Of a DNA stretch of 64,000 bases, positions 43,423-51,271 are shown piece after piece (position 1 is the stretch's first letter; each line of letters opens with the position of its first letter). The notes below the pieces were generated by a model that worked only from the letters and a program-made list of their open reading frames with translations, was not told where the DNA came from and made no database searches. Source of the DNA: Streptomyces chartreusis NRRL 3882 (lineage in GTDB: Bacteria; Actinomycetota; Actinomycetes; Streptomycetales; Streptomycetaceae); the NCBI RefSeq assembly GCF_900236475.1, contig NZ_LT963352.1, forward strand, positions 4,480,501-4,544,500. Direction: 5' to 3'. A program made the translations under genes and the position numbers.

Positions 43423-44109
43423 CTAACGTCGGAGCGCCTCTGGTTTCCCTGCCTCCACAGGCTGGGTGGAGTCCAGGTGCGCCCAGACGATCAGCCGATG
43501 ACTGTGTCCCCATTCCGGTTCACACGTGGTCAGCGTCAGATAGCGGCCCGAACGCGTGTACCCGGATGTACGTGGGACAGGGTCGATCACCTCGATGTCG
43601 GAGGGCACTGTTTTGTACGGTCCTTTGTCGATCCGATACGTGAACCAGGTCGTGCCGTCGGTCAGGACCACGGCGTCACCCCGCCTCAGCTCGGGAAAGT
43701 CCTTGAAGGGATCGCCGTAGGTACGGCGGTGGCCGGCGACCGCGAAGTTGCCCTTCTGGCCGAGCTGGGCGGTCTCCGCGTAGTGGCCCAGGCCCTTCTT
43801 CAGGGTGCCGGTGGCCGTGCCTTCGAGCACCGGCTTGTTCCACGTGAAACCAAGACGCGGGATGTACATGATCGCGAAGGGCTTGCCCTTGGCGTAGGGC
43901 GCGGGTCTCGGCGGGCTCGCGGGGGAGGAGCCGTCCGCCGCGGGGGGCGCGCTCGACTTCGCCCACTGCTCCTGGAGCAGTTCGATCTGGTCGTCCATGA
44001 CTCCGTCGGCCTGCACGCCGGTCCAGAACAGGACGTAGACGACGAACAGCACGATCACGCTGCCGACGGTGATGCACAGTTCGCTGAGGGTCCTGACGAT
44101 CACACGCAC
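43423..44109 (-). CDS. Class E sortase (copy 3)
   Basis: A 228-residue sortase with an N-terminal TM anchor (about 6-30), a Pro/Ser-rich linker and a catalytic domain: FAVAGHRRTYG (His), LTLTTCEPEW (Cys), HRLIVWA (Arg). It diverges from copies 1 and 2 in TCEPEWGHSH instead of TCTPxxxSKY, so substrate choice may differ. A parS-like site lies inside the coding region at 43837-43850. GTG at 44109 has GGGGGAG upstream. Confidence 0.9.
   Translation of the reverse strand: MRVIVRTLSELCITVGSVIVLFVVYVLFWTGVQADGVMDDQIELLQEQWAKSSAPPAADGSSPASPPRPAPYAKGKPFAIMYIPRLGFTWNKPVLEGTATGTLKKGLGHYAETAQLGQKGNFAVAGHRRTYGDPFKDFPELRRGDAVVLTDGTTWFTYRIDKGPYKTVPSDIEVIDPVPRTSGYTRSGRYLTLTTCEPEWGHSHRLIVWAHLDSTQPVEAGKPEALRR
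43837..43850. promoter_or_regulatory. parS: parS-like site within sortase gene
   Basis: GTTCCACGTGAAAC differs by one base from the perfect 14-bp parS core. It lies inside the coding region of sortase copy 3, as many Streptomyces parS sites do lie near oriC. Confidence 0.6.
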
Positions 44110-44131
44110 CGGCGGCTCCCCCGGCCAGGCT

Positions 44132-44914
44132 CTACTCCTCCACGGGCTTCGCGTAGTGCAGATCCACTGTGCCCGAGTAACCGGGAAGAGTCACCGGCCC
44201 GTTCTCCTCGACTTTCCAGCCGAGCCCGTAGACGTTGACGTAGACCATGTAGTTCTGGATCGCCGGGGACGCCGCGAGCGCCTTCTGGAGCTTGCCCGGG
44301 TCACCGACCGCCGTGATCTTGTACGGCGGTGAGTAGACGCGGCCCTGGAGGATCAGGGTGTTGCCCACGCAGCGCACCGCGCTGGTGGAGATCAGCCGCT
44401 GGTCCATGACCTTGATGCCCTTGGCCCCGCCCTGCCACAGCGCGTTCACCACGGCCTGGAGGTCCTGCTGGTGGATGACCAGGTAGTCGGGCTGCGGCTC
44501 GGGATAGCCGGGCAGCTTGGCGGTGGCGTCCGGCGGGGCGTCGTTGAGCGTGACCGTGAGCGACTCGCCCTTGAGCTTCTGCGTGCCCGCGCGCTTCTCC
44601 AGGGCGGCGAGCTTGTCGTCCTCCGCCTTGGTGCTGCCGTCGTCCCGCTCGGCGAGCGCCTCTATCTCCTTGCGCAGGGTCCCGTTGGTCTCGTCCAGCT
44701 CGCCGTTCTCCCGGCTGCGCTCCTGGATGAGGTCGGACAGCTTCAACAGCGAGGTGTCCGTGCGGATATTGGTGCCCTTGGCGGTGTTGAAGCTGGTGAA
44801 GAAGATGAGCCCCGCGAGAGCGAAGACGGCCGCCGTGAGGATCCGCACGGGCCGGAAACGGCGCGCGCGCTCAGGGGTGGATCCCGTCCCGGGGGAGTCG
44901 GCAGAATTGCTCAA
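44132..44914 (-). CDS. DUF881 family membrane protein
   Basis: A 260-residue protein: cytoplasmic basic N-terminus, one TM helix (about 23-42, RILTAAVFALAGLIFFTSF), a coiled-coil region (about 60-110) and an extracytoplasmic DUF881 domain (about 115-255, VTLNDAPPDATAKLPGYPEPQPDYLVIHQQDLQAVVNALWQGGAKGIKVMDQRL). The family is common in Gram-positive bacteria near crgA and division genes; its molecular role is unknown. Divergent from crgA. Confidence 0.88.
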   Translation of the reverse strand: MSNSADSPGTGSTPERARRFRPVRILTAAVFALAGLIFFTSFNTAKGTNIRTDTSLLKLSDLIQERSRENGELDETNGTLRKEIEALAERDDGSTKAEDDKLAALEKRAGTQKLKGESLTVTLNDAPPDATAKLPGYPEPQPDYLVIHQQDLQAVVNALWQGGAKGIKVMDQRLISTSAVRCVGNTLILQGRVYSPPYKITAVGDPGKLQKALAASPAIQNYMVYVNVYGLGWKVEENGPVTLPGYSGTVDLHYAKPVEE

Positions 44915-45054
44915 CGTACCCTTATCTCCTTCGGCGCCACGGAAGCACTACGCTAACGGACGCCCGGGGGAGCACTCAGAGTCCCCTCAACGCTGCCCCG
45001 AGACCGACCCAGTTCCCTGCGCGGCCACGCAGCGCATCGACAGGAGAGACCCTC

Positions 45055-45309
45055 GTGCCGAAGTCACGTATCCGCAAGAAGGCCGACTACACGCCGCCGC
45101 CCGCGAAGCAGGCGACCGCGATCAAGCTGAACAGCCGTGCCTGGGTCGCGCCCGTCATGTTGGCCATGTTCCTCATCGGCCTGGCCTGGATCGTCGTCTT
45201 CTACGTCACCGACGGGTCCCTGCCCATCGACTCGCTGGGCAACTGGAACATCGTGGTGGGCTTCGGCTTCATCGCCGCCGGATTCGGTGTCTCGACCCAG
45301 TGGAAGTAG
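45055..45309 (+). CDS. crgA: Cell division protein CrgA
   Basis: An 84-residue membrane protein with a basic N-terminus (MPKSRIRKKADYTPPP) and two TM helices (about 32-53 and 65-80). CrgA coordinates Z-ring formation and septation in Streptomyces hyphae and recruits division proteins in mycobacteria. Length and motif fully match the family. Confidence 0.95.
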   Translation: MPKSRIRKKADYTPPPAKQATAIKLNSRAWVAPVMLAMFLIGLAWIVVFYVTDGSLPIDSLGNWNIVVGFGFIAAGFGVSTQWK

Positions 45310-45352
45310 GGGTCACCGGAAGGTGAACGCAGCTCTGCCCAGGGCTGTTCGC

Positions 45353-45411
45353 CGAGTTATCCACAGCCGTTTTCCACAGGTGGAAAAGAAAGACGATCTG
45401 TGGATAACTCG
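45353..45411. repeat. Nested palindromes built from DnaA boxes, crgA-rhomboid gap
   Basis: A perfect 14-bp inverted repeat, CGAGTTATCCACAG (45353-45366) and CTGTGGATAACTCG (45398-45411), encloses a second palindrome TTTTCCACAGGTGGAAAA (45370-45387). The outer arms are perfect TTATCCACA DnaA boxes (45357-45365, and inverted 45399-45407); the inner one is a TTTTCCACA variant. Further boxes follow at 45525-45533 (TGTGCACAA, weak) and 45548-45556 (TGTGGACAA). It may also end crgA transcription. Confidence 0.75.
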
Positions 45412-45565
45412 TTGGGCGTTGACGCCGGTATGACGGAAGTACCGGAACTCGAAAACTTGTTCGCCCCCTGCCTGACCTGCGGAAACACGGGTCGATGACA
45501 GGGGGCACAGGTGTTCCCGCACACTGTGCACAAGATCCGCCACCCGCTGTGGACAACGGTCGCGC

Positions 45566-46456
45566 TCAGCTGAGCTGGGCCGTCCTCAACAGGGTCAACA
45601 GGACGACCACGGCCAGGACCAGCGCACACGTGCCGTACTGGATCAGGGCACGTCGCTCGCGCGGCGCGTGGACCATGGCGTATCCGACGACGACACCGGC
45701 GACGAGGCCGCCGATGTGGGCCTGCCAGGAGATGTTGAAGCCCGGGCTGAAGGTGAAGATCAGGTTGATCACCAGCAGCGCGATGATGGGCCGCATGTCG
45801 TAGTTGAGCCGGCGCATCAGCACGGCCGTCGCACCGAACAGGCCGAAGATCGCGCCGGACGCACCCAGCGTCGCCGTGTTCGGGGAGGTCAGCAGATAGG
45901 CCAGGGTGCTGCCCGCGAGTCCGGAGACGAGGTAGAGCGCGAGATAGCGCACACGGCCGAGGGCCGCTTCGAGCGGGCCGCCGAGCCACCACAGGCTGAG
46001 CATGTTGAACGCGATGTGCCAGATCTCCTGGTGCGTGAACATCGACGTCACCAGGCGGTACCACTCGCCTCCCGCCACGCCCTGTGTGGGCGTGAAGGGC
46101 GCCGGCGGCCAGGCGCCGAGCAGGACGAGGTCGTTCAGGAGCGACTCGTGGACCTGGACGGCGATGAACACCGCCAGGTTGATCCCGATGAGGATCTTGG
46201 TCAGCAGGCGGGGGTCGGCGGTGACGGCTCCGCCGGCGATCGTCCGGGGCATGGCGGCCGTGGGGGCGTGGCCGGTGCCGGAACCGCTGCGGACGCACTC
46301 GGGGCACTGGAAGCCGACGGAGGCGTTGACCATGCACTCGGGGCAGATCGGGCGCTCGCAGCGGGTGCAGCGGATGCCGGTCTCGCGGTCCGGGTGGCGG
46401 TAGCACATGGGGACGCTGTGGGCGTCCTGCGGGCTGCCCGCAGCCTGGTCGTCCAT
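45566..46456 (-). CDS. Rhomboid-family intramembrane serine protease
   Basis: A 296-residue protein. The N-terminus has a zinc-ribbon-like segment with five CxxC/CxxxC pairs (CYRHPDRETGIRCTRCERPICPECM, FQCPECV). Six TM helices follow with the catalytic Ser in LGASGAIFG, His in SWQAHIGGLVAG and the loop HIAFNMLSLWWLG. Rhomboids cut TM substrates in the membrane; the substrate here is unknown. The ATG at 46456 follows AGGGG. Confidence 0.92.
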   Translation of the reverse strand: MDDQAAGSPQDAHSVPMCYRHPDRETGIRCTRCERPICPECMVNASVGFQCPECVRSGSGTGHAPTAAMPRTIAGGAVTADPRLLTKILIGINLAVFIAVQVHESLLNDLVLLGAWPPAPFTPTQGVAGGEWYRLVTSMFTHQEIWHIAFNMLSLWWLGGPLEAALGRVRYLALYLVSGLAGSTLAYLLTSPNTATLGASGAIFGLFGATAVLMRRLNYDMRPIIALLVINLIFTFSPGFNISWQAHIGGLVAGVVVGYAMVHAPRERRALIQYGTCALVLAVVVLLTLLRTAQLS

Positions 46457-46486
46457 GGGATCCCCTAGGTCGTGATGAGAAAAGCC

Positions 46487-46518
46487 CGCCCCGCTCATCT
46501 TTACGGACGAGCGGGGCG
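46487..46518 (-). terminator. Terminator of the cyclophilin gene
   Basis: CGCCCCGCTC (46487-46496) pairs with GAGCGGGGCG (46509-46518). Read on the minus strand it is followed by GGGCTTTTC. It ends the cyclophilin transcript before the rhomboid gene. Confidence 0.72.
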
Positions 46519-46555
46519 ATTGGTTCCCTGCGGAGGCTTCGGCACTCGGCGGGTC

Positions 46556-47083
46556 TCAGCGGGTCTCGATCACGACCGACTCGATGACCACGTCGTTGAC
46601 CGGGCGGTCGGTGCGCGGGTTCGTCTGGGTCGTGGCGATGGTGTCCACGACCTTCTGGCTGGCCGCGTCGGTGACCTCGCCGAAGATGGTGTGCTTGCGG
46701 TTCAGCCACGCCGTCGGGGAGACGGTGATGAAGAACTGCGAGCCGTTGGTGCCCGGGCCGGCGTTGGCCATCGCCAGCAGGTAGGGCTTGTCGAAGCGCA
46801 GGTCCGGGTGGAACTCGTCCTCGAACTGGTAGCCGGGACCGCCGGTGCCGTTGCCCAGCGGGTCACCGCCCTGGATCATGAAGCCACTGATCACCCGGTG
46901 GAAGACCGTGCCGTCGTAGAGCCTGTCCGTGGACTTCTGGCCCGTCTCCGGGTGGGTCCACTCCCGCTCGCCCTGGGCGAGCTCGACGAAGTTCTTGACC
47001 GTCTTGGGGGCGTGGTTCGGCAGAAGCCGGACTTCGATGTCGCCGTGGTTGGTCTTCAGGGTGGCGTAGAGCTGCTCAGCCAC
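46556..47083 (-). CDS. Peptidyl-prolyl cis-trans isomerase (cyclophilin type)
   Basis: A 175-residue cytosolic cyclophilin with catalytic FHRVISGFMIQGGDPLGNGTGGPGYQFEDE and GTNGSQFFIT, as well as WLNRKHTIFGEV. It speeds proline isomerisation in folding proteins. There is no signal peptide. GTG at 47083 (MAEQLYATLKTNHGDIEVRL) is chosen; GGAAGG lies upstream. Confidence 0.93.
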   Translation of the reverse strand: MAEQLYATLKTNHGDIEVRLLPNHAPKTVKNFVELAQGEREWTHPETGQKSTDRLYDGTVFHRVISGFMIQGGDPLGNGTGGPGYQFEDEFHPDLRFDKPYLLAMANAGPGTNGSQFFITVSPTAWLNRKHTIFGEVTDAASQKVVDTIATTQTNPRTDRPVNDVVIESVVIETR

Positions 47084-47468
47084 GATCTGCCTTCCGTTGT
47101 CTTTCCGTGACTCCCTGATCCTCGCATGGACGGGGCTCCGCGTCGCCCGACCTCCGTTCACCGGAGGTAAACCGGGCCGATCGCTTGCAGAAAACCAGTC
47201 GAGTAGTCCCGGGGCGGGGGCGCGCGGAGGCGATCCGTGGCATTGTCGACGACAAGCTCCTGTTGAACCCTATTCATCCGCTATTGCATGTGATCGGCTC
47301 CCGATCAGCGCTCGGTCCGCTCTTGATCGGTTTTCGACCGGAGATGGCCCGGAGCCGGCTCCCGTGACCCGGATGCCCGCCCGCGCATGCCTGGCGGTGC
47401 GCCGGGAGGCATGATCCGTAAAAGGGTGGAAAGTCGAAATACCGTACGCCACCGAGGAGGAGGAACCC
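47084..47468. other. Divergent intergenic region
   Basis: This 385-bp gap between the cyclophilin and DUF5324 genes has no credible gene. It has a lower GC content near 47255-47340 where promoters are expected, and a strong GAGGAGGAGG ribosome site before DUF5324. Confidence 0.5.
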
Positions 47469-48170
47469 GTGACCCGCATCGACAGCGTGCGCGCCGCGAC
47501 CGGTTCGGCGAAGGACAGCGTGCTGCACGCCGCGGAAGTGGTGGCGCCCTACGCCGACACGGCCAAGGACAGGGCCGCGCACTACGCACACGAGGCACGC
47601 GTACGGCTAGCGCCCAAGGTGACGCAGGCCGCCGGGCAGGCTCGCGTCCAGTACGGCGCCCATGTGCAGCCGTATCTGGAGCAGGCCCGGACGCATGTGC
47701 CGCCGAAGGTCGACCAGGCCGCTCACGAGGCCGCCGTCCGGACACGCAAGGCCGCCCGGCAGGCGGCGGAGTACTCCAGGCCGAGGCTCGAGCAGGCTGT
47801 GGCCGCGGCCGTGCCCGTCACGACGGAGGCCGCCGCCCGGAGTGTGGCCGCGATGGCCGCGCTGCGCGGTCAGGTCTCGTCGAAGGAGGTCCAGAAGCTG
47901 ATCCGCAGGCAGGAACGGCGGGCGAGGGCCGGCCGCGCCATGAAGGCGCTGGTCGTTGTCGGTGCCCTCGCGGGCGGTGCCTTCGCGGCCTGGAAGTGGT
48001 GGGACAAGCAGGCCAACCCGGACTGGCTGGTGGAGCCGCCCGCCGCGACGGAGGTTCCCGAGTCGGGCCGTCTGAGCTCCGTGGACGGCAGTGGTGAGTC
48101 CGTTCTGGACCCGGAGGTCGAGGCGAAGCAGGCCGAGGACGAGGCCGCCCGGCGCGACGACCGTTCCTGA
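47469..48170 (+). CDS. DUF5324 family membrane protein
   Basis: A 233-residue protein of the actinobacterial DUF5324 family. A long amphipathic Ala-rich helical region (about 1-150; repeated AKDxxxHxA-type elements) is followed by one TM segment (about 157-175, MKALVVVGALAGGAFAAWKWW) and an acidic C-terminal tail. Function unknown. Last core gene before the prophage attachment site, ended by a long hairpin. Confidence 0.82.
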   Translation: MTRIDSVRAATGSAKDSVLHAAEVVAPYADTAKDRAAHYAHEARVRLAPKVTQAAGQARVQYGAHVQPYLEQARTHVPPKVDQAAHEAAVRTRKAARQAAEYSRPRLEQAVAAAVPVTTEAAARSVAAMAALRGQVSSKEVQKLIRRQERRARAGRAMKALVVVGALAGGAFAAWKWWDKQANPDWLVEPPAATEVPESGRLSSVDGSGESVLDPEVEAKQAEDEAARRDDRS

Positions 48171-48236
48171 CGGCCACCGAGGCCCAGAACTCGGCCGACT
48201 CGGCCACGGATCCAACGGCTCGGCTGCCGACCCCAT

Positions 48237-48306
48237 CAGCACGGCGGGGCGGGAGACTCGGGGCTCAGTCTTGAGAGCCTTGGGGGTCTCCCGTCCCGCC
48301 GTGCTG
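48237..48306. terminator. Long hairpin after DUF5324
   Basis: CAGCACGGCGGGGCGGGAGAC (48237-48257) pairs with 48286-48306 over 21 bp with one mismatch; loop 28 bases. It overlaps the adjoining parS site by one base. Probable terminator; the regular arms may also form a cruciform. Confidence 0.7.
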
Positions 48307-48320
48307 TTTCACGTGAAACA
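48305..48320. promoter_or_regulatory. parS: parS site
   Basis: TGTTTCACGTGAAACA is a perfect 16-bp palindrome, the consensus Streptomyces ParB-binding site. It lies between the DUF5324 terminator and the prophage attachment site. Confidence 0.92.
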
Positions 48321-48368
48321 TGCGTCGGCGGCCCGTGCCCGTCCTGCGCGCCATCCTCCGGACCACGC

Positions 48369-48409
48369 AAAAGCCCTCCGAACCACGTTTCCGCAGGTCG
48401 GAGGGCTTT
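48369..48409. terminator. Terminator next to the tRNA-Ala remnant
   Basis: AAAGCCCTCCGA pairs with TCGGAGGGCTTT (12 bp, 48370-48381 with 48398-48409). On the minus strand the stem ends in a short T-run. It is probably the original terminator of the tRNA-Ala gene, just beyond its 3' end. Confidence 0.65.
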
Positions 48410-48415
48410 CAAGAG

Positions 48416-48458
48416 TGGAGCCTAGGGGAGTCGAACCCCTGACATCTGCCATGCAAAG
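48416..48458 (-). other. attL: 3' half of tRNA-Ala(TGC)
   Basis: Read on the minus strand, this is a tRNA 3' half: anticodon loop TTTGCAT (anticodon TGC), anticodon stem GGCAG, variable ATGTC, a T arm AGGGG-TTCGACT-CCCCT and acceptor AGGCTCC plus discriminator A. The 5' half (acceptor, D arm) is missing; the bases beyond 48458 are unrelated. This is the usual attL of a tRNA-integrated element: the intact, reconstituted tRNA should lie at attR outside the window. Confidence 0.88.
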
Positions 48459-48617
48459 TCACGTGCAGCGACTAGCGAGTCTGGCCGAGTCTCGCCGAGC
48501 GGCTCCGAGTGCAGGTCAACGGGCATGCGACCTACCGATCACGAGTTTCGCCGAGTCCCGACGAGGGGCGCGGAGTGGGTTTTGTGGAATCGATGTGGAT
48601 TCCAAGCCCGGCCGGGG

Positions 48618-49664
48618 TCATGAGACGGCCCGCAAGTGACGTCCGCTGGCGAGGACTTCGCGCGCGTTGTCGAGGGCCTGCTCGCCTCGGTGGGTGTACA
48701 GCCAGGTGACCTTGCCGCCCCGCTCGTGCCCGAGGATGTACTGCACGTCGACCTCGGACATGCCGCCCTCGTGCAGGCGCGACGCGAAGCGGTCACGGTA
48801 GTCCGAGACGCGCGGCCACCACTCACGGCGCCCGGTCTCCGGATTCGTCACCATGCGCGCGAGGCCGGCTTCCAGGATGGCCGGGATCCACACCCGCCGG
48901 AAGTTGTTCCTGCTCAACGCACCTTCAACGGGAATCTCAACCCCGTTGACCTTCTTCGTCGTCCCGGCGAGCGGGCCTCGGAAGACCAGTTCCTCAGGGT
49001 GCATGCCGGACTCGACAGGCGTCACGGTTGCCGCAGGGTCCAGCCGGTCAATCATCGCGAAGGCCGCAGTCTTGGCCTTCAGCGTGAGCGGGACGGTGCG
49101 GAAGCCGGCCGCCGTCTTCGGGATGCCCTGGCGGCGCAGCGTGCCGCGGTCGTCGATGACCACACCTTGACCGTGTCGGCCTCCAGGTCGAGGAAGATCC
49201 GGCGGGTGCCGGCGGTCTCGCCCCAGCGCAGGCCGGTGTTTTCGAGGAAGTCGGTGACAGGTTGCCACCATACCGGGATGTGCTTGCGGATCTCGGTGTA
49301 CTGCTCCTCTGTGGGGGGCGTCAGGTCGTCGGGGTGCCGTACGGGCGGGCTCGCCGTCTTGGTGACGTCGGCGGCCGGGTTGAAGGGGATGCGCTGGTCG
49401 CGGACGGCGTGCCGGAGCATCATCTTCAGCAGTTCCAGGACCTTCGTCTGCGTGGCGTAGCCCTTCAACTCCTTGGCCACCCAGGTCTGGAGCTCCAGGT
49501 AGGTGAGGGAGTTGAGCTTGCGCTTCCCCCACTTGGGCTGGATATGGACGGTCCACGCGGACAGCTTGCGGTTGCGGGTGGTCGGCCGGGACGGCTCGTT
49601 GGCCGGCCACCACTCCTCCCACCACTTCGCCCTTCGCTGGACCGACCTCCAAGACGCCCTCGCG
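48618..49664 (-). pseudogene. Degenerate tyrosine integrase
   Basis: The minus-strand sequence encodes a tyrosine recombinase in two frames. The N-part holds the core-binding domain (WWEEWWPANEPSRPTTRN and NSLTYLELQTWVAKELKG) and the first catalytic Arg (ENTGLRWGE). The frame breaks near 49170 (EADTVKV / VIDDRGTLRRQG), and the C-part holds RDRFASRLHEGGMSEVDVQYILGHERGGKVTWLYTH with the catalytic His and Tyr region. The HxxR His is replaced (SDYR). The N-terminal arm-binding domain is missing; sequence before about 49650 belongs to other genes. It cannot make a full integrase without frame correction. Confidence 0.85.
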
Positions 49665-49703
49665 TCGACCGGCACCACCACATGGCCCCCGCCGGCCGCA
49701 TGA
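49619..49703 (+). pseudogene. 3' remnant of a plus-strand phage gene
   Basis: About 25 codons (RWTDLQDALASTGTTTWPPPAA then stop) look like the C-terminal tail of a phage or integrative-element protein. They abut the truncated integrase N-terminus head-on, with no start of their own. I read it as the scar of a deletion that fused two distant parts. The next gene starts 4 bp before its stop (ATGA), supporting it as a former operon member. Confidence 0.4.
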
Positions 49704-50315
49704 GCGACTACCTCAACGCCCTCGACCAGGCCGACGAGGAACTCGCTGAAGCCGCGCGCTGGCAGGCCGCCTACAACCGGCAGTTCCTCGACCGCGACCC
49801 CAACCAGATCGGCGCCACCCGGCCCCCGCTCCGCATCGCGATCCTCGACACCATGCGCACCGTCGAAGCCGCCCTCACCGCCACCGGGGGACCAGGTCGC
49901 CGCCGCCGTCCAGCGCTCCCCCATGACCTTCGCCCCGCGGTCGTGGCTGGCCGCCGACCGGGCCGGCCGCGCCAAGCTGGCGCGCGCCGACGCCGTGGAC
50001 CCGCGGCGGTGGCGCTTCGGCGGACGGCACACCGCCCCGCACACCGCCCTGTGGCTCCTCGCCCGCGTAGAGGGCGCACCCGGCCCGTTCCGGCCGCTGC
50101 CCGACCGCGAGGCACGGCTGATCGCCAACGTCGCGGCAGAGGCCTGCGAGCGGGTTGAGCGCGCCCTCGACATCGCCGGGCGTACGGCCACCATCGCCCA
50201 CCCCTGCCCGGACTGCGGCGGCCAGATCGAGATCCACGGAGGTGCCGGCGTCCAGCCCGTAGCCCGCTGTACCGCGTGCGGGCGCACCTGGACCGGGCTG
50301 GACACCGCGGCCTGA
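49700..50315 (+). pseudogene. Zinc-ribbon hypothetical protein, frameshifted
   Basis: Two frames together give one protein of about 204 residues. The N-part MSDYLNALDQADEELAEAARWQ to TVEAALTATG joins the C-part DQVAAAVQRSPMTFAPRSW if one G is removed from the GGGGG run at 49886-49890. The C-terminus ends with a zinc-ribbon HPCPDCGGQIEI.....CTACGRTW. Zinc-ribbon proteins of this kind are common in actinophages and integrative elements, function unknown. A one-base insertion in a G-run could be slippage or a read error. Confidence 0.65.
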
Positions 50316-50351
50316 GCCCAGTTGCGGCAGATGTATGGCCCCGCCGGACTA

Positions 50352-50381
50352 TTGAACGCAAAGTACACAAGGAATTACTAT
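50352..50381 (+). promoter_or_regulatory. Candidate sigma70-type promoter
   Basis: TTGAAC (50352-50357) and TACTAT (50376-50381) are separated by 18 bases in an unusually AT-rich patch upstream of the small membrane protein gene at 50506. Confidence 0.45.
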
Positions 50382-50505
50382 CGGTCGAGTAAGGGATGTG
50401 CAGCCGCGCAGCCCGACCCCCTGCACCTCTGCCCCACCCGCTACGGGTCCTCAAGCGCCCCGGAGCAATCTGCTACCGGGGCTGGCCGAGGAGAGGGGGG
50501 CCGGG

Positions 50506-50697
50506 ATGCATGACGGCTGGACCGGAATCGTAGTCGGGGTGATTTCAAGCGTGACGTTTATCGTCACCTTGTCCCTGCACGCGGTGTCCGGTATTGCGGA
50601 AAGGGCGGCCGAAACCGTCCGCGCGTTGAAAACCGCTAAGGCGGAAATACAGCGCCCCGCCACAGATGGTGACGACACGAGCGACAAGGCTCGATAG
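50506..50697 (+). CDS. Small phage membrane protein
   Basis: A 63-residue protein with one N-terminal TM helix (about 5-25, WTGIVVGVISSVTFIVTLSLHAV) and a charged cytoplasmic tail. The start at 50506 follows GAGGAGAGGGGGG. Not recognised; a small membrane accessory gene of the prophage. Its own AT-rich promoter suggests lysogenic expression. Confidence 0.6.
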   Translation: MHDGWTGIVVGVISSVTFIVTLSLHAVSGIAERAAETVRALKTAKAEIQRPATDGDDTSDKAR

Positions 50698-50801
50698 TCG
50701 GGGGCGGCCCCCGCAAGCATCCCGCGGGGGCCGTAGGCCCTGGTGCTCGCCTAGTAGGTCAGTGTGTCCGGACCGCCGCCGCGCCACTCGATCAGCACGG
50801 C

Positions 50802-51212
50802 TCAGTCCAGGACGCCCAACTCGGTGTCTGGCCGACAGAATTGGCACGCCTCGATGTTCGGGTCCGTGATGGACACGCGCGCATCGTGCTCCGTGATCCA
50901 ATACGGCGTGCCCTCGATCATCGAGCAGTCACCGACGTGGATGATCGCGGGCTGAGGCCCCCGGGCCGTCCGCTTCTGCTGGACAACGAACTGCGGCCGG
51001 GGCGCGATCTGCGCCATCGGACCGAGGCCGGTACCGCCCTTGGGGAGCCGCGACCGCCGTGGCGGTGGGGCCTCAGCGCGGGCAAGGGCGGCTCGTACGG
51101 CTTCCCGCTGGAGCCGCAGGTACGTCACGATGGTCTCTTCGTCGGCGAGCTGCTGATCGAGGTACGCCAGGATCGCCCGAAGGCGGCGTGAATCTGGCGG
51201 CAACTCGTTCAC
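50802..51212 (-). CDS. DUF6233-like protein
   Basis: A 136-residue protein matching the Streptomyces DUF6233 pattern: N-terminal NELPPDSRRLRAILAYLDQQLADEETIVTYLRLQREAV helix, then IHVGDCSMIEG and the ending ACQFCRPDTELGVLD. The family is common in Streptomyces integrative elements and phages, function unknown. It has a CxxC that may bind zinc. Confidence 0.75.
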   Translation of the reverse strand: MNELPPDSRRLRAILAYLDQQLADEETIVTYLRLQREAVRAALARAEAPPPRRSRLPKGGTGLGPMAQIAPRPQFVVQQKRTARGPQPAIIHVGDCSMIEGTPYWITEHDARVSITDPNIEACQFCRPDTELGVLD

Positions 51213-51271
51213 GCGTTCGATTCAAACATCAAGCCCCAACCCAGTCGAGGCAGGGGCTCACAGCCGTCCAG

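Noticed and set aside
48416..48490. Complete tRNA-Ala gene
   Set aside because: Only the anticodon loop and 3' half are present; the D arm and 5' acceptor strand cannot be found upstream.
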